Assembly (NCBI GenBank): GCA_036502625.1
Contig: DASXYG010000035.1
Coordinates: 62,001 to 126,000 of the forward strand
Direction: 5' to 3'
DNA from: DASXYG01 sp036502625
Lineage (GTDB): Bacteria > Actinomycetota > Actinomycetes > Streptosporangiales > Streptosporangiaceae
Length of the DNA stretch: 64,000 bases
Shown here: in pieces, positions 52,066 to 60,227 of the stretch
Layout of the letters: each line of letters begins with the position of its first letter
How positions within the stretch are numbered: the first letter of the stretch is position 1
The notes under the pieces: generated by a model
Databases searched by the model: none
What the model was told of the DNA's origin: nothing
The model's input: the letters and a program-made list of their open reading frames with translations, nothing else
Program-made: the position numbers and the translations under genes

Positions 52066-52445
52066 GCGGCGACCAGGAGCCCCCAGCGGGCCGGATGATC
52101 GACGACGCGGCGGGCCCGATGGTCCGGCCGTACGTCATGACCGGCGGGCGGCTGGTGGCCAGCAGCCAGCTCGACCTCATCACCCAGGTGGTGACCACCG
52201 ACGAGGCCGGCACGAACCGCTCCGTCCTCGGCCCGGAGCAGAGCGCCATCATCCACGCGGCCTCCGAGCCGATCTCCGTCGCCGAGCTCGCGACCCACCT
52301 CGACCTCCCGCCCGCCACCGTGCGCGTCCTGCTCGGCGACCTCCTCGAAGAGGGCCTCGTGCTCACGCAGGAACCGCAGCCGGAAGCGGACGTACACGAC
52401 CTCCAGTTGTACAAGGCGGTGCTCAATGGCCTCCGAGAACTCTAA
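52062..52445 (+). CDS. cvnC: DUF742 protein CvnC
   Basis: A 127-residue DUF742 protein with RPYVMTGGRLVASSQLDLIT, LGPEQSAIIHAASEPISVAE and a winged-helix-like ELATHLDLPPATVRVLLGDL tail. ATG 52062 overlaps cvnB as ATGA. DUF742 proteins occur almost only in actinobacterial conservons. Confidence 0.94.
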   Translation: MSGDQEPPAGRMIDDAAGPMVRPYVMTGGRLVASSQLDLITQVVTTDEAGTNRSVLGPEQSAIIHAASEPISVAELATHLDLPPATVRVLLGDLLEEGLVLTQEPQPEADVHDLQLYKAVLNGLREL

Positions 52446-53046
52446 GCGGCGCCCCAAGGGCCGGATGATGCCCGTCGCGGCCAAGGTCGTCATCGCGGGC
52501 GGCTTCGGCGCGGGCAAGACCACGCTCGTCTCCGCGGTCTCCGAGAGCCGGCCGCTGCACACCGAGGAGACCCTCACCAACCAGGGCGTCGGCATCGACG
52601 ACCTCTCCGGTGTGGACAAGAAGAGCACCACCACCGTGGCGATGGACTTCGGCCGCATCACCATCAGCAGCCACTACGTGCTCTACCTGTTCGGCACGCC
52701 GGGCCAGAAGCGCTTCCACTTCATGTGGGACGAGCTGGCGTACGGCGCCCTCGGCGCGGTCGTCCTTGCCGACACGCGCCGCCTGGACGACGCGTTCCCG
52801 TCGATCGACTACTTCGAGCGCCTGAACATCCCGTTCATCGTCGCCGTCAACTGCTTCGACGGCGCCCACGAGTACGACCTCACCGAGGTCAAGCTGGCCC
52901 TCCAGCTAGGCGACGACGTCCCGGTCCTGCTCTGCGACGCCCGCGAACGCGAGTCCTGCAAACAGGTCCTGATCACCGTCGTCGAACACGCCATGGAAAC
53001 CCACACCGGCGGCCGCCACACCTCCGCCCCCGCCGGCCAGCACTGA
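52426..53046 (+). CDS. cvnD: Conservon GTP/ATP-binding protein CvnD
   Basis: A 206-residue MglA-like small GTPase. P-loop GGFGAGKTTLV (about residues 21-31), switch II-like LFGTPGQKRFHFMWDELAYG, and base-recognition NCFDG. ATG 52426 overlaps cvnC by 20 bp. It completes the four-gene conservon, which acts at the membrane as a G-protein-like relay in Streptomyces. Confidence 0.94.
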   Translation: MASENSKRRPKGRMMPVAAKVVIAGGFGAGKTTLVSAVSESRPLHTEETLTNQGVGIDDLSGVDKKSTTTVAMDFGRITISSHYVLYLFGTPGQKRFHFMWDELAYGALGAVVLADTRRLDDAFPSIDYFERLNIPFIVAVNCFDGAHEYDLTEVKLALQLGDDVPVLLCDARERESCKQVLITVVEHAMETHTGGRHTSAPAGQH

Positions 53047-53121
53047 CCTCAGCCACGACCGGGCGGTGGTCTCGGGGAGACTGGTGGCCGGGCGGGTGGT
53101 GCCGGGAGTGGAGGTGGAGCG

Positions 53122-53769
53122 GTGATCATTCTCGTTACGGGGGCGAGCCGGGGGATCGGGCGCGGGGTGTGTGAGCGGCTTGGGGAGCTGGGGCACACCG
53201 TGGTGGCTACGGCGCGGAAGCCGGTGGACGATCATGTGGTGCGGCTCGATGTGACGAGTGAGGAGGACGTCCAGCGGGTGCGCGAGGTGGTCGAGGAGCG
53301 GTACGGGCGGCTGGACGTGCTGGTCAACAATGCGGCGATCACGTACGACACGTGGCAGCGGGCGTCCACCGCGGATCTGGGCGTGGTGCGGGAGGCGGCC
53401 GAGACGAACCTGTACGGCGCGTGGCGGCTCACGCAGGTGCTGCTGCCGCTGCTGCGCCGCAGCGGCCACCCGCGGATCGTCAACGTCTCCAGCGAGGCCG
53501 CGTCGTTCGCGGCCATGGGCGCGTCCACGCCCGCGTACACGGCGTCCAAGGCCGGGCTCAACGCGCTCACCGTAATGCTCGCCGCCGAGCTGCGCGGCGA
53601 CGGCTTCCTGGTCAACGCGGTGTGCCCGGGGTGGGTCGCGACGGACATGGGCGGGCCGGGCGGGCGGCCGGTCGCCGCGGGCGCGGCGAGCGTCGTCTGG
53701 GCCGCCACGCTCCCGGACGACGGCCCGACCGGCGGCTTCTTCCGCGACGGCCACCGCCTGAGCTGGTAG
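53122..53769 (+). CDS. SDR family oxidoreductase
   Basis: A 215-residue short-chain dehydrogenase. TGASRGIG is the cofactor site, VLVNNAAIT the NAG-like motif, NVSSEAAS carries the Ser and YTASKAGLNAL the Tyr-Lys pair, then CPGWVATDMGG. GTG 53122 follows GGAGGTGGA. It is 75 bp after the conservon and convergent with DUF1295, so its pathway (conservon, diterpenoid tailoring, or the lipid module) is unclear. Codon use is slightly less GC-rich than its neighbours. Confidence 0.92.
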   Translation: MIILVTGASRGIGRGVCERLGELGHTVVATARKPVDDHVVRLDVTSEEDVQRVREVVEERYGRLDVLVNNAAITYDTWQRASTADLGVVREAAETNLYGAWRLTQVLLPLLRRSGHPRIVNVSSEAASFAAMGASTPAYTASKAGLNALTVMLAAELRGDGFLVNAVCPGWVATDMGGPGGRPVAAGAASVVWAATLPDDGPTGGFFRDGHRLSW

Positions 53770-53779
53770 CCACCGGCGG

Positions 53780-54571
53780 TCAGACGCGGCGGGGCGGGAG
53801 GGGGACGAAGCCGCTCGTACGGGTGATGTACGCGGCGTACTCCGGGCGGCGGCGGACCAGGTCGCGTTCCAGGAGGGGCTTGCCGGTGCCCTGGGCGAGG
53901 AGCCAGGTCATGAGCAATGGGGAGGCGATCGTGAGGACGCCGGGCCAGGTGGCGGAGGCGATCAGGTACAGGCCCCACCACACGCACGCGTCGCCGAAGT
54001 AGTTCGGGTGTCTGCTGTAGCGCCACAGGCCGCGGTCGAGGACCTTGCCCGCGCCGGCGGGGTCGGCGCGGAAGCGGGCGAGCTGGGCGTCGGCGACCGT
54101 CTCGCAGGCGAAACCGGCGGCCCACACGGCCGCGCCCGCGATCGCGAGCACCGGCAGCGGGCCCCGCGCGTGCTGGGCGACCTGGACGGGCAGCGAGATG
54201 AACCACAGCGCGGCGCCCTGCGGCAGGTAGATCATCCGGAGCGCGTACCGGGCCCGGTTGCCCGGCGCGCGGTCCAGGATCCGCGCGTACCTGCGGTCCT
54301 CCCCCGCACCGCGGCTCCGCAGGTAGATGTGCGCGGCGAGCCGGACGCCCCACACCACGGCGAGCACCGTGACCAGGAGGCGCACCGGGGACGGGCCGTG
54401 CCCCTGCGACAGCCCGTACCCGGTCAGCGCCACGGCGGCGAAGCCGAGCCCCCACGCGACGTCCACCACGGCGTGCCGCCCGGCGCGCAGCGCCACGCCG
54501 AACGCGACGGCCATCACCGCGGCCGCCACGCCGAGCGTGACCAGCAGGTGCGGCACGAGCCCGGGGGTCAT
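53780..54571 (-). CDS. DUF1295 membrane protein (steroid 5-alpha-reductase/ICMT-like)
   Basis: A 263-residue integral membrane protein with about seven helices. The C-terminal block RGLWRYSRHPNYFGDACVWW, and then RRRPEYAAYITRTSGFVPLP, are the DUF1295 hallmarks related to isoprenylcysteine methyltransferases and steroid reductases (the RHPNY motif binds SAM or NADPH in relatives). ATG 54571 overlaps the Cfa gene upstream by 4 bp. It is the last gene of a five-gene overlapping unit. Its role is likely in membrane lipid modification but is undemonstrated. Confidence 0.88.
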   Translation of the reverse strand: MTPGLVPHLLVTLGVAAAVMAVAFGVALRAGRHAVVDVAWGLGFAAVALTGYGLSQGHGPSPVRLLVTVLAVVWGVRLAAHIYLRSRGAGEDRRYARILDRAPGNRARYALRMIYLPQGAALWFISLPVQVAQHARGPLPVLAIAGAAVWAAGFACETVADAQLARFRADPAGAGKVLDRGLWRYSRHPNYFGDACVWWGLYLIASATWPGVLTIASPLLMTWLLAQGTGKPLLERDLVRRRPEYAAYITRTSGFVPLPPRRV

Positions 54572-55806
54572 GCGCCGGCCCCGGGTCCCGGACGTACGGC
54601 GAGGATCTGGTCCACGCCCATCCGCCGCTGCTCGAACGCCAGCGCGCCGCCGGTCAGGTACAGCCGCCAGGTGCGCGCGGTCGGCTCCCCGACCAGCGCG
54701 ACGGCCTCGGACCACCGGCGCTCCAGCGTGGCCCGCCACGCGCGGACCGTGCGTACGTAGTGCTCGCGCAGCGCCTGCACGCCGCGGATCTCCAGCCCGG
54801 CGCCCTCCAGCAGCGTGAGCGTGTCGCCGACCGGCCGCATGTGCATGTCGGCGGCGATGTAGGACGTGATGAACGCGCCGCCGTCCGGCGCGCCCGCGCC
54901 GTGGGACATCTGCTGGACCAGCAGCCGCCCGCCGGGCCGCAGCCGGTCGTGCAGCGACCGCGCGAACGCCGGGTAGTCGCGCAGCCCGACGTGCTCGCCC
55001 ATCTCCACCGAGGCGACCGCGTCGTACGGCCCGTCGGCCACGTCGCGGTAGTCCTGGTGCCGCACCTCGACCCGGTCACCGAGTCCGAGCTCGGCGACCC
55101 GGTCGCGTACGTGCGCGGCCTGCGCGGCGGACAGCGTGACGCCGACCGCCTCGACCCCGTGCTCCTGGGCGGCGTGCAGGATCAGCGCGCCCCAGCCGCA
55201 CCCGACGTCCAGCAGCCGCATGCCCGGTTCGAGCCCGAGCTTCCCGCAGATCAGGTCGAGCTTGGCCCGCTGCGCGTCCGCGACCGTCTCCCCCGCCGCG
55301 CCGGTCCAGTAGCCGCAGGAGTAGACCATCCGCGGGTCGAGGATCAGCCGGTAGAAGTCGTTGGACAGGTCGTAGTGGGCGGAGATGACGGCGCGGTCCC
55401 TGGCCCGCGTGTGCGTGCCGCCGCCGAGGCGGATCTCGTTGCCCGGCGGCTTCGGGCGCGGCCCGACGGCGCCCAGCCGTACGGCCGTGCCGAGCAGCCC
55501 GGCGAGCTCCGCCGGGCGCGGGCGGCGCATCCTGCCGTCGCGGCCCCACGCCCACGCGGTGCGCAGCCCGGCGTCGAGGTCGCCCTCCACGTCGATCTCC
55601 CCGGCGATGTACGCGCGGGCCAGCCCCAGCTCGCCGGGGTCCCACATCAGCCGGCGCAGCGCCCGGCGCGACCGTACGACCAGGACGGGGCCGCCGTCGG
55701 GACCGGCCTCGCTGCCGTCCCATCCGCGCAGCCTGACCGGTGGGCGCGCGCCGGTCAGCCGGGTGACCGCCGAGCCGAGGCGGCCGGCGACGGTGTCGCG
55801 GGTCAT
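54568..55806 (-). CDS. Cyclopropane-fatty-acyl-phospholipid synthase-like methyltransferase (1)
   Basis: A 412-residue SAM-dependent enzyme. The N-terminal part (AYIAGEIDVEGDLDAGLRTA) binds lipid; the catalytic domain starts AVISAHYDLSNDFYRLILDP and has motif I LLDVGCGWGALILHAA, with SVEMGEHVGLRDYPAFARSL. The C terminus reads YLTGGALAFEQRRMGVDQI, with Gly where E. coli Cfa has Cys354. It should methylenate or methylate unsaturated acyl chains in the membrane. It overlaps the next Cfa-like gene by 4 bp. Confidence 0.92.
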   Translation of the reverse strand: MTRDTVAGRLGSAVTRLTGARPPVRLRGWDGSEAGPDGGPVLVVRSRRALRRLMWDPGELGLARAYIAGEIDVEGDLDAGLRTAWAWGRDGRMRRPRPAELAGLLGTAVRLGAVGPRPKPPGNEIRLGGGTHTRARDRAVISAHYDLSNDFYRLILDPRMVYSCGYWTGAAGETVADAQRAKLDLICGKLGLEPGMRLLDVGCGWGALILHAAQEHGVEAVGVTLSAAQAAHVRDRVAELGLGDRVEVRHQDYRDVADGPYDAVASVEMGEHVGLRDYPAFARSLHDRLRPGGRLLVQQMSHGAGAPDGGAFITSYIAADMHMRPVGDTLTLLEGAGLEIRGVQALREHYVRTVRAWRATLERRWSEAVALVGEPTARTWRLYLTGGALAFEQRRMGVDQILAVRPGPGAGA

Positions 55807-57065
55807 CGGGTCCCCTTTCGGGTGAGCAGGAACTGGCGCACGTCGAGGTAGCGGGAGCGGAAGCCGGCCTCGGAGTAGCCGAGGTACAGCTCCCAGGTGC
55901 GCCGGAACGTCTCGTCGAACCCCAGCCCGCCGAGGTCGTGGGCGTGCGCGGCGAACCGGTCGCGCCAGATCCGCAGCGTCTCCGCGTAGTCGGCGCCGAA
56001 CGCGAACCGGTCGGCGACCGCGAGGCCCGTACGCGCGGCCTGTTCCTCGACGGCGCGCACGGACGGGATCAGGCCGCCGGGGAAGACGTACTTCTGGATC
56101 CACGTGTGGGTGTCGCGGGTGGCCAGCATCCGGTCGTGCGGCATCGTGATGGCCTGGAGCCCGGCGCGCCCACCGGGCCCCAGGAGCCGGTCGAGCGCGG
56201 CGAAGTACACCGGCCAGTGCCGGTAGCCGACGGCCTCGATCATCTCGACGCTGAGGACGGCGTCGTACGTGCCGCGCACCTCGCGGTAGTCGCGCAGCGC
56301 GACCGTAACCCGGTCGGCCAGCCCGGCGCCGGCGATCCGCCGCGCCGCGACCTCCCGCTGGCCGGCGGACAGCGTCACCGAGTCGACCCGCGCGCCGCGG
56401 GCGCCCGCCCGCAGCGCGAGTTCGCCCCAGCCGGTGCCGATCTCCAGGACCCGGGTGCCGCCGCCGACGCCGGCCAGGTCCAGCAGCCGGTCGATCTTGC
56501 GCCGCTGCGCGCGCATCAGCCGCTCCTCGTCGGGCAGGCCGTCGTCGGCCGCGTCGAACAAGCCCGCCGAGTACGTCAGCGACGGGTCGAGGAACAGCGC
56601 GAACATCTCGGTGGACAGGTCGTAGTGGCGCGCGATGTTGTGCCGCGCGTTCCGTACGGTGCCGTCCGCGTCGTCCGGCTGCCGGTGCACGTACAGGCGG
56701 CGCAGCCGTTGCAGCGGCCTCGGCACGAGCGTGCCGACCTCGCGGGCGAACGCGGTGAGCAGGCCGGGCAGGTCGTCGGCGTCCCAGTCGCCGGCCTGGT
56801 ACGCCTCGCCGAACCCGATCAGCCCGTCGGCGCCGAGCCGCCGGTGGAACGCGTCCGGACGGTGCAGCCGCAGGACGGGCAGGCCCGGGTCACCGGTGCC
56901 CGCGCCGCCGGGCCGTACGACCCGCACCGGGAGGCGGCGCAGCGCGTGGCGCATCAGCCGCTCGGCGACCGCGGCGCGGAACCGCCCGCGCGGCACGCGC
57001 GCGACGTCCGGCCAGCGCGCGGCGTCCGCCCGCGGTACGCCTCGGATGTGGGAGATGCCGGTCAC
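55803..57065 (-). CDS. Cyclopropane-fatty-acyl-phospholipid synthase-like methyltransferase (2)
   Basis: A 420-residue paralogue of the preceding gene product, with lipid-binding part (LIGFGEAYQAGDWDADDLPG), NIARHYDLSTEMFALFLDPS, SAM motif VLEIGTGWGELALRAG and SVEMIEAVGYRHWPVYFAAL. The C terminus YLGYSEAGFRSRYLDVRQF has Ser at the place of the catalytic Cys. GTG 57065 gives a 4-bp overlap with DUF1365. Two Cfa-like enzymes in one light-module operon suggest sequential acyl-chain chemistry, for example methylation and then furan or cyclopropane formation. Confidence 0.92.
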   Translation of the reverse strand: MTGISHIRGVPRADAARWPDVARVPRGRFRAAVAERLMRHALRRLPVRVVRPGGAGTGDPGLPVLRLHRPDAFHRRLGADGLIGFGEAYQAGDWDADDLPGLLTAFAREVGTLVPRPLQRLRRLYVHRQPDDADGTVRNARHNIARHYDLSTEMFALFLDPSLTYSAGLFDAADDGLPDEERLMRAQRRKIDRLLDLAGVGGGTRVLEIGTGWGELALRAGARGARVDSVTLSAGQREVAARRIAGAGLADRVTVALRDYREVRGTYDAVLSVEMIEAVGYRHWPVYFAALDRLLGPGGRAGLQAITMPHDRMLATRDTHTWIQKYVFPGGLIPSVRAVEEQAARTGLAVADRFAFGADYAETLRIWRDRFAAHAHDLGGLGFDETFRRTWELYLGYSEAGFRSRYLDVRQFLLTRKGTR

Positions 57066-57847
57066 CTTCGCCCCTTTCGTCGGAGGGTTCCGCCGCCCGG
57101 GTGGCCGACGCCGGGCTGCGGCCGGTGCGGCGGCCTGGCCGCGACGGGCAGGCCGCGCCGCCACAGGCGGAGCCCGCGCAGCCGGATCGCCGCGCTGACG
57201 AGCGCCGTCGACCAGGGCCGCCGCAGCGTCGCGCGCAGCAGCCCCGCCGCGCCGCCGGGCACCCGCCGGCCGCTGAGCACGGCGGTGAACACGGCGGGCG
57301 CGCGCGGCCGGTCGAGGGTGACGGCGACGCGCAGCCGGGCGTCCGGCTCGGGCAGTGTCATCCGGTAGACGCCGTCCACCGGGAAGAACGGGGAGACGTA
57401 GAAGTCCTTGCGGGTCGTGGCCCGGTCGTCCGGGCCGGGCCGCAGCAGGTAGCAGTGCCGCTCGCCGTACGTGTTGCGCACCTCGGCGACCACGACGGTC
57501 TCCGGCCCGCCGCCCGGACGGCACCAGTAGACGGTGAGCGGGTTGAACACGTGGCCGAGCACCCGCGCGTGCGCCAGCATCCGTACGGGCCCGCCGGCGA
57601 GGTCGACGCCGTTGCGCGCCAGGTACGCGGTGAGGTTGGCGCGGATCGTGGCGGACGGGTCGCCGAGGTGGTCCGCGGCGCGGAAGCCGCACAGCGGGCG
57701 CAGCCACCACGGCGGCGCGGGCGGCTCGTCCACGTCCACGCACCACATGTGCGTGCGGTGTGCGAAGGCGTACGGCCGCGGCGCCCGCCTGGTGTGCGTG
57801 ATCCGGCAGTCGTACAGCTCGGCCGTCCGGGGGAATCCGCGGCTCAT
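57062..57847 (-). CDS. DUF1365 protein
   Basis: A 261-residue protein of COG3496/DUF1365: YDCRITHTRRAPRPYAFAHR at the start, DHLGDPSATIRANLTAYLAR, HVFNPLTVYWC and the DFYVSPFFPVDGVYRMTLPE block. Its biochemical role is unknown, but it is almost always adjacent to a COG2907 flavoprotein and a Cfa-like protein, as here. ATG 57847 overlaps the flavoprotein stop by 4 bp. Confidence 0.92.
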   Translation of the reverse strand: MSRGFPRTAELYDCRITHTRRAPRPYAFAHRTHMWCVDVDEPPAPPWWLRPLCGFRAADHLGDPSATIRANLTAYLARNGVDLAGGPVRMLAHARVLGHVFNPLTVYWCRPGGGPETVVVAEVRNTYGERHCYLLRPGPDDRATTRKDFYVSPFFPVDGVYRMTLPEPDARLRVAVTLDRPRAPAVFTAVLSGRRVPGGAAGLLRATLRRPWSTALVSAAIRLRGLRLWRRGLPVAARPPHRPQPGVGHPGGGTLRRKGRR

Positions 57848-59094
57848 CGCGCCCCCAGCGTCCGTGCCGCGGCGATGCCGGAGCGGCAGCCGTCCTCGTG
57901 GAAGCCCCAGCCGTGGTAGGCGCCCGCGTACGCGACCACGCCGTCGTCGAGCTCCGGCAGGCGCCGCTGCGCGGCCAAGGTCTCCGGCGTGTAGAGCGGG
58001 TGCTCGTACTCCATGCGCGCCAGCACCCGGTCGTCGGGCACGGTGCCCGGGTCGTTCAGCGTGACGATCAGGTCGTCCGGCGCGCCGAGCCGCTGGAGCC
58101 GGTTCATGTCGTAGCTGACCCGCGCCTCGCCGGCGGCGGGGTCGCAGGACGGCAGCGCGTGGTTCCACGACGCGCGGGCGCGCGGCGCGCGGGGCAGCAT
58201 CCGGCCGTCGGTGTGCAGCAGCACCCGGCTGCGCGTGTAGCGGAACGCGCCGAGGACCTCCCGCTCGGCCCGCGTGGGCGCGGCGAGCAGCCGCAGCGCG
58301 TCGCCGGGGTGGGTGGCCACGACCACGCCGTCGAAGGCGCGCGTCCCGTCGGCGCCGTCGCGCACCTCGACGCCGCCCGGCACCCGCCGCACGGCCCGCA
58401 CCGGCGCGTCCGTACGGGCGGCGGCCAGGTTCTTCACGACCCGCTCCACGTACGTCCGCGACCCGCCGACGACCGTGCGCCAGGTCGGGGAGCCGTGCAC
58501 GGACAGCATCCCGTGGTTGTCCAGGAACGCGAACAGGTAGCGCGCCGGGTAGCGCAGCGCGAGCCCGGGCGGGCACGACCACACCGCGGAGACCAGCGGC
58601 ACGGCGAAGTGCCGTACGAAGTAGCGCGAGTAGCCGCCCTCAGCGAGGAACGCCTCCAGCGTCGGCCCGTCCCCCTCCGTACGGGCCGACTGCCGGCGGG
58701 CGGCCCGGTGGAACCGCGGCACCTCGGCGAGCATCCGCAGGTACGCGGGCCGCACGGCGCGCGCGGACGGGAACAGCCCGCCGGCGCCGCGGCCGCCCGC
58801 GTACTCCAGCCCGCATCCGGCGCAGGAGACCGACATGCTCATCCCGGTCTCCCGCGTGGCCACGCCGAGCTCGTCGAACAGCCGCGTGAGGTGCGGGTAC
58901 GTGCGCCTGTTGTGCACGATGAACCCGCTGTCCACCACGTACGGCCGGCCGCCGCTGACCACGTCGTGCGTGTGCGCGTGGCCGCCGAACCGGTCGCCGG
59001 CCTCGTACAGCGTCACGTCCGCGGCGCGGTTGAGTGTGTACGCCGCGGTCAGCCCCGCGATCCCGGACCCGACCACCGCGATCCGCCGTCGCAT
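57844..59094 (-). CDS. NAD(P)/FAD-dependent amine-oxidase-like flavoprotein (COG2907 type)
   Basis: A 416-residue FAD enzyme. Dinucleotide-binding GSGIAGLTAAYTLNRA at residues 9-24 and GDRFGGHAHTHDV, then VDSGFIVHNRRTYPHLTRLF and the C-terminal FAD segment VAYAGAYHGWGFHEDGCRSG are characteristic. ATG 59094 has AAGGGGG ahead and opens the minus-strand five-gene unit. It is divergent from the LitR/CarH-like regulator at 59210 (115-bp gap), its probable regulator. In proteobacteria this gene set is induced by light or singlet oxygen and tied to unusual fatty acids. Confidence 0.93.
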   Translation of the reverse strand: MRRRIAVVGSGIAGLTAAYTLNRAADVTLYEAGDRFGGHAHTHDVVSGGRPYVVDSGFIVHNRRTYPHLTRLFDELGVATRETGMSMSVSCAGCGLEYAGGRGAGGLFPSARAVRPAYLRMLAEVPRFHRAARRQSARTEGDGPTLEAFLAEGGYSRYFVRHFAVPLVSAVWSCPPGLALRYPARYLFAFLDNHGMLSVHGSPTWRTVVGGSRTYVERVVKNLAAARTDAPVRAVRRVPGGVEVRDGADGTRAFDGVVVATHPGDALRLLAAPTRAEREVLGAFRYTRSRVLLHTDGRMLPRAPRARASWNHALPSCDPAAGEARVSYDMNRLQRLGAPDDLIVTLNDPGTVPDDRVLARMEYEHPLYTPETLAAQRRLPELDDGVVAYAGAYHGWGFHEDGCRSGIAAARTLGAR

Positions 59095-59209
59095 CGGCCC
59101 ACCCCCTTCACCGGGTTGATTCGCTGCCGACGGGCGCGCGGATGGGTCGGGCCCGCACATCCGCGCGCGGCCGATCACGGCGGGGCGGCTGCCGTAGCCT
59201 GGGCGCGAG

Positions 59210-60118
59210 ATGAACAGTCCGCCCCTGCCGGAACCGGTGCTCGGTGTCGGCGCGCTCGCCCGGAGGCTCGGCGTGCCGGCCCCGACGCTGCGCACGTGGG
59301 AGCGGCGGTACGGCATCGGCCCCAGCGGCCGCAGCGCGGGCGGCCACCGGCGGTACACCGAGGACGACGTGGCCCGGGTCGTGCTGATGCGGCGGCTGGT
59401 GCTGCGCGGCGTGCCGCCCGGCGACGCGGCGCGCGCGGCGCTGGCCGCCGACGTACGCGGCCACGGCGAGGCACCCGCGGCGCCCGCGCCCGGTGCCGCC
59501 GAGCCGCCGCCGATCGGGGCGGAAGGCCTGGTCCAGGCGGCGCTGGCGCTCGACGGCATGACGCTCGCCGACACGATCGGCGACTGGGTCACCCGGGTCG
59601 GCGTCGTCGAGACGTGGGAGGCGCTGCTCGCGCCCGCGCTGATCGCCATCGGCGAGCGGTACGCCCGGTTCCGCGACTGCGTGGACGCCGAGCACCTGCT
59701 GTCCGAGCACGCGCTGGCGGCGCTCGGCGCGGCGGCCGCGCGGCGGTCCGCGCCGGTGGTGACCGTACGCCCGGCGCTGCTGGCCTGCGCGGAGGAGGAG
59801 CAGCACAGCCTGGCCCTGCACGCCCTGGCCGCGGCGCTGAACGACCGCGGCGTGGCCACCCGGGTCCTCGGCCAGCGCACCCCGTTCGCCACGCTGCGGC
59901 GCGCCATCGCCAGGATCGGCCCGGCGGCCGTCTTCGTCTGGGCGCAGACCCCCGAGACCGCCGACACGGCCGCCGTCGCCGACCTCCCGGCCCAGCGCCC
60001 GGCGCCGCTCCTCGTGCTCGGCGGCCCCGGCTGGGACCCGCGCGCGGTGCCCGCCGGCGCGTGCCTCGCCGCCTCGCTGCCCGACGCCATCGCGCTGATC
60101 ACCGACGCCACGGCCTGA
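59210..60118 (+). CDS. MerR family regulator with B12-binding-like domain (LitR/CarH type)
   Basis: A 302-residue protein: MerR winged helix at about 10-75 (LGVGALARRLGVPAPTLRTW, then GGHRRYTEDDVARVVLMRRL), a helical bundle (about 100-180) and a Rossmann-like cobalamin-binding domain (about 185-300). The Wx9EH signature of CarH is Yx9EH here (Tyr151, Glu161, His162), and the lower-ligand His is His199 in EEEQHSLALHAL, although the following Gly of the canonical motif is Ala. Homologues are adenosylcobalamin light sensors that repress carotenoid and photolyase genes in the dark. Neighbouring photolyase and Cfa genes fit that role. Confidence 0.9.
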   Translation: MNSPPLPEPVLGVGALARRLGVPAPTLRTWERRYGIGPSGRSAGGHRRYTEDDVARVVLMRRLVLRGVPPGDAARAALAADVRGHGEAPAAPAPGAAEPPPIGAEGLVQAALALDGMTLADTIGDWVTRVGVVETWEALLAPALIAIGERYARFRDCVDAEHLLSEHALAALGAAAARRSAPVVTVRPALLACAEEEQHSLALHALAAALNDRGVATRVLGQRTPFATLRRAIARIGPAAVFVWAQTPETADTAAVADLPAQRPAPLLVLGGPGWDPRAVPAGACLAASLPDAIALITDATA

Positions 60119-60190
60119 CCGGCCCGTACGCGTCCCGCTCCGCCATCCGTCCTCCCGGACACCCTTCCGCTTGCCTCTGGCCGCTCATGC

Positions 60191-60212
60191 GAATAGGTTT
60201 TGAATAAGTTTA
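60191..60212 (+). promoter_or_regulatory. Two tandem 11-bp direct repeats, candidate LitR/CarH operator
   Basis: GAATAGGTTTT (60191-60201) and GAATAAGTTTA (60202-60212) are adjacent 11-bp direct repeats, AT-rich against their surroundings, just upstream of the epimerase start (60228). CarH-type regulators are known to bind operators made of 11-bp direct repeats. A related GCGAAT is found on the minus strand ahead of the flavoprotein gene. Confidence 0.55.
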
Positions 60213-60227
60213 CTGGAGGGGGCGGGT

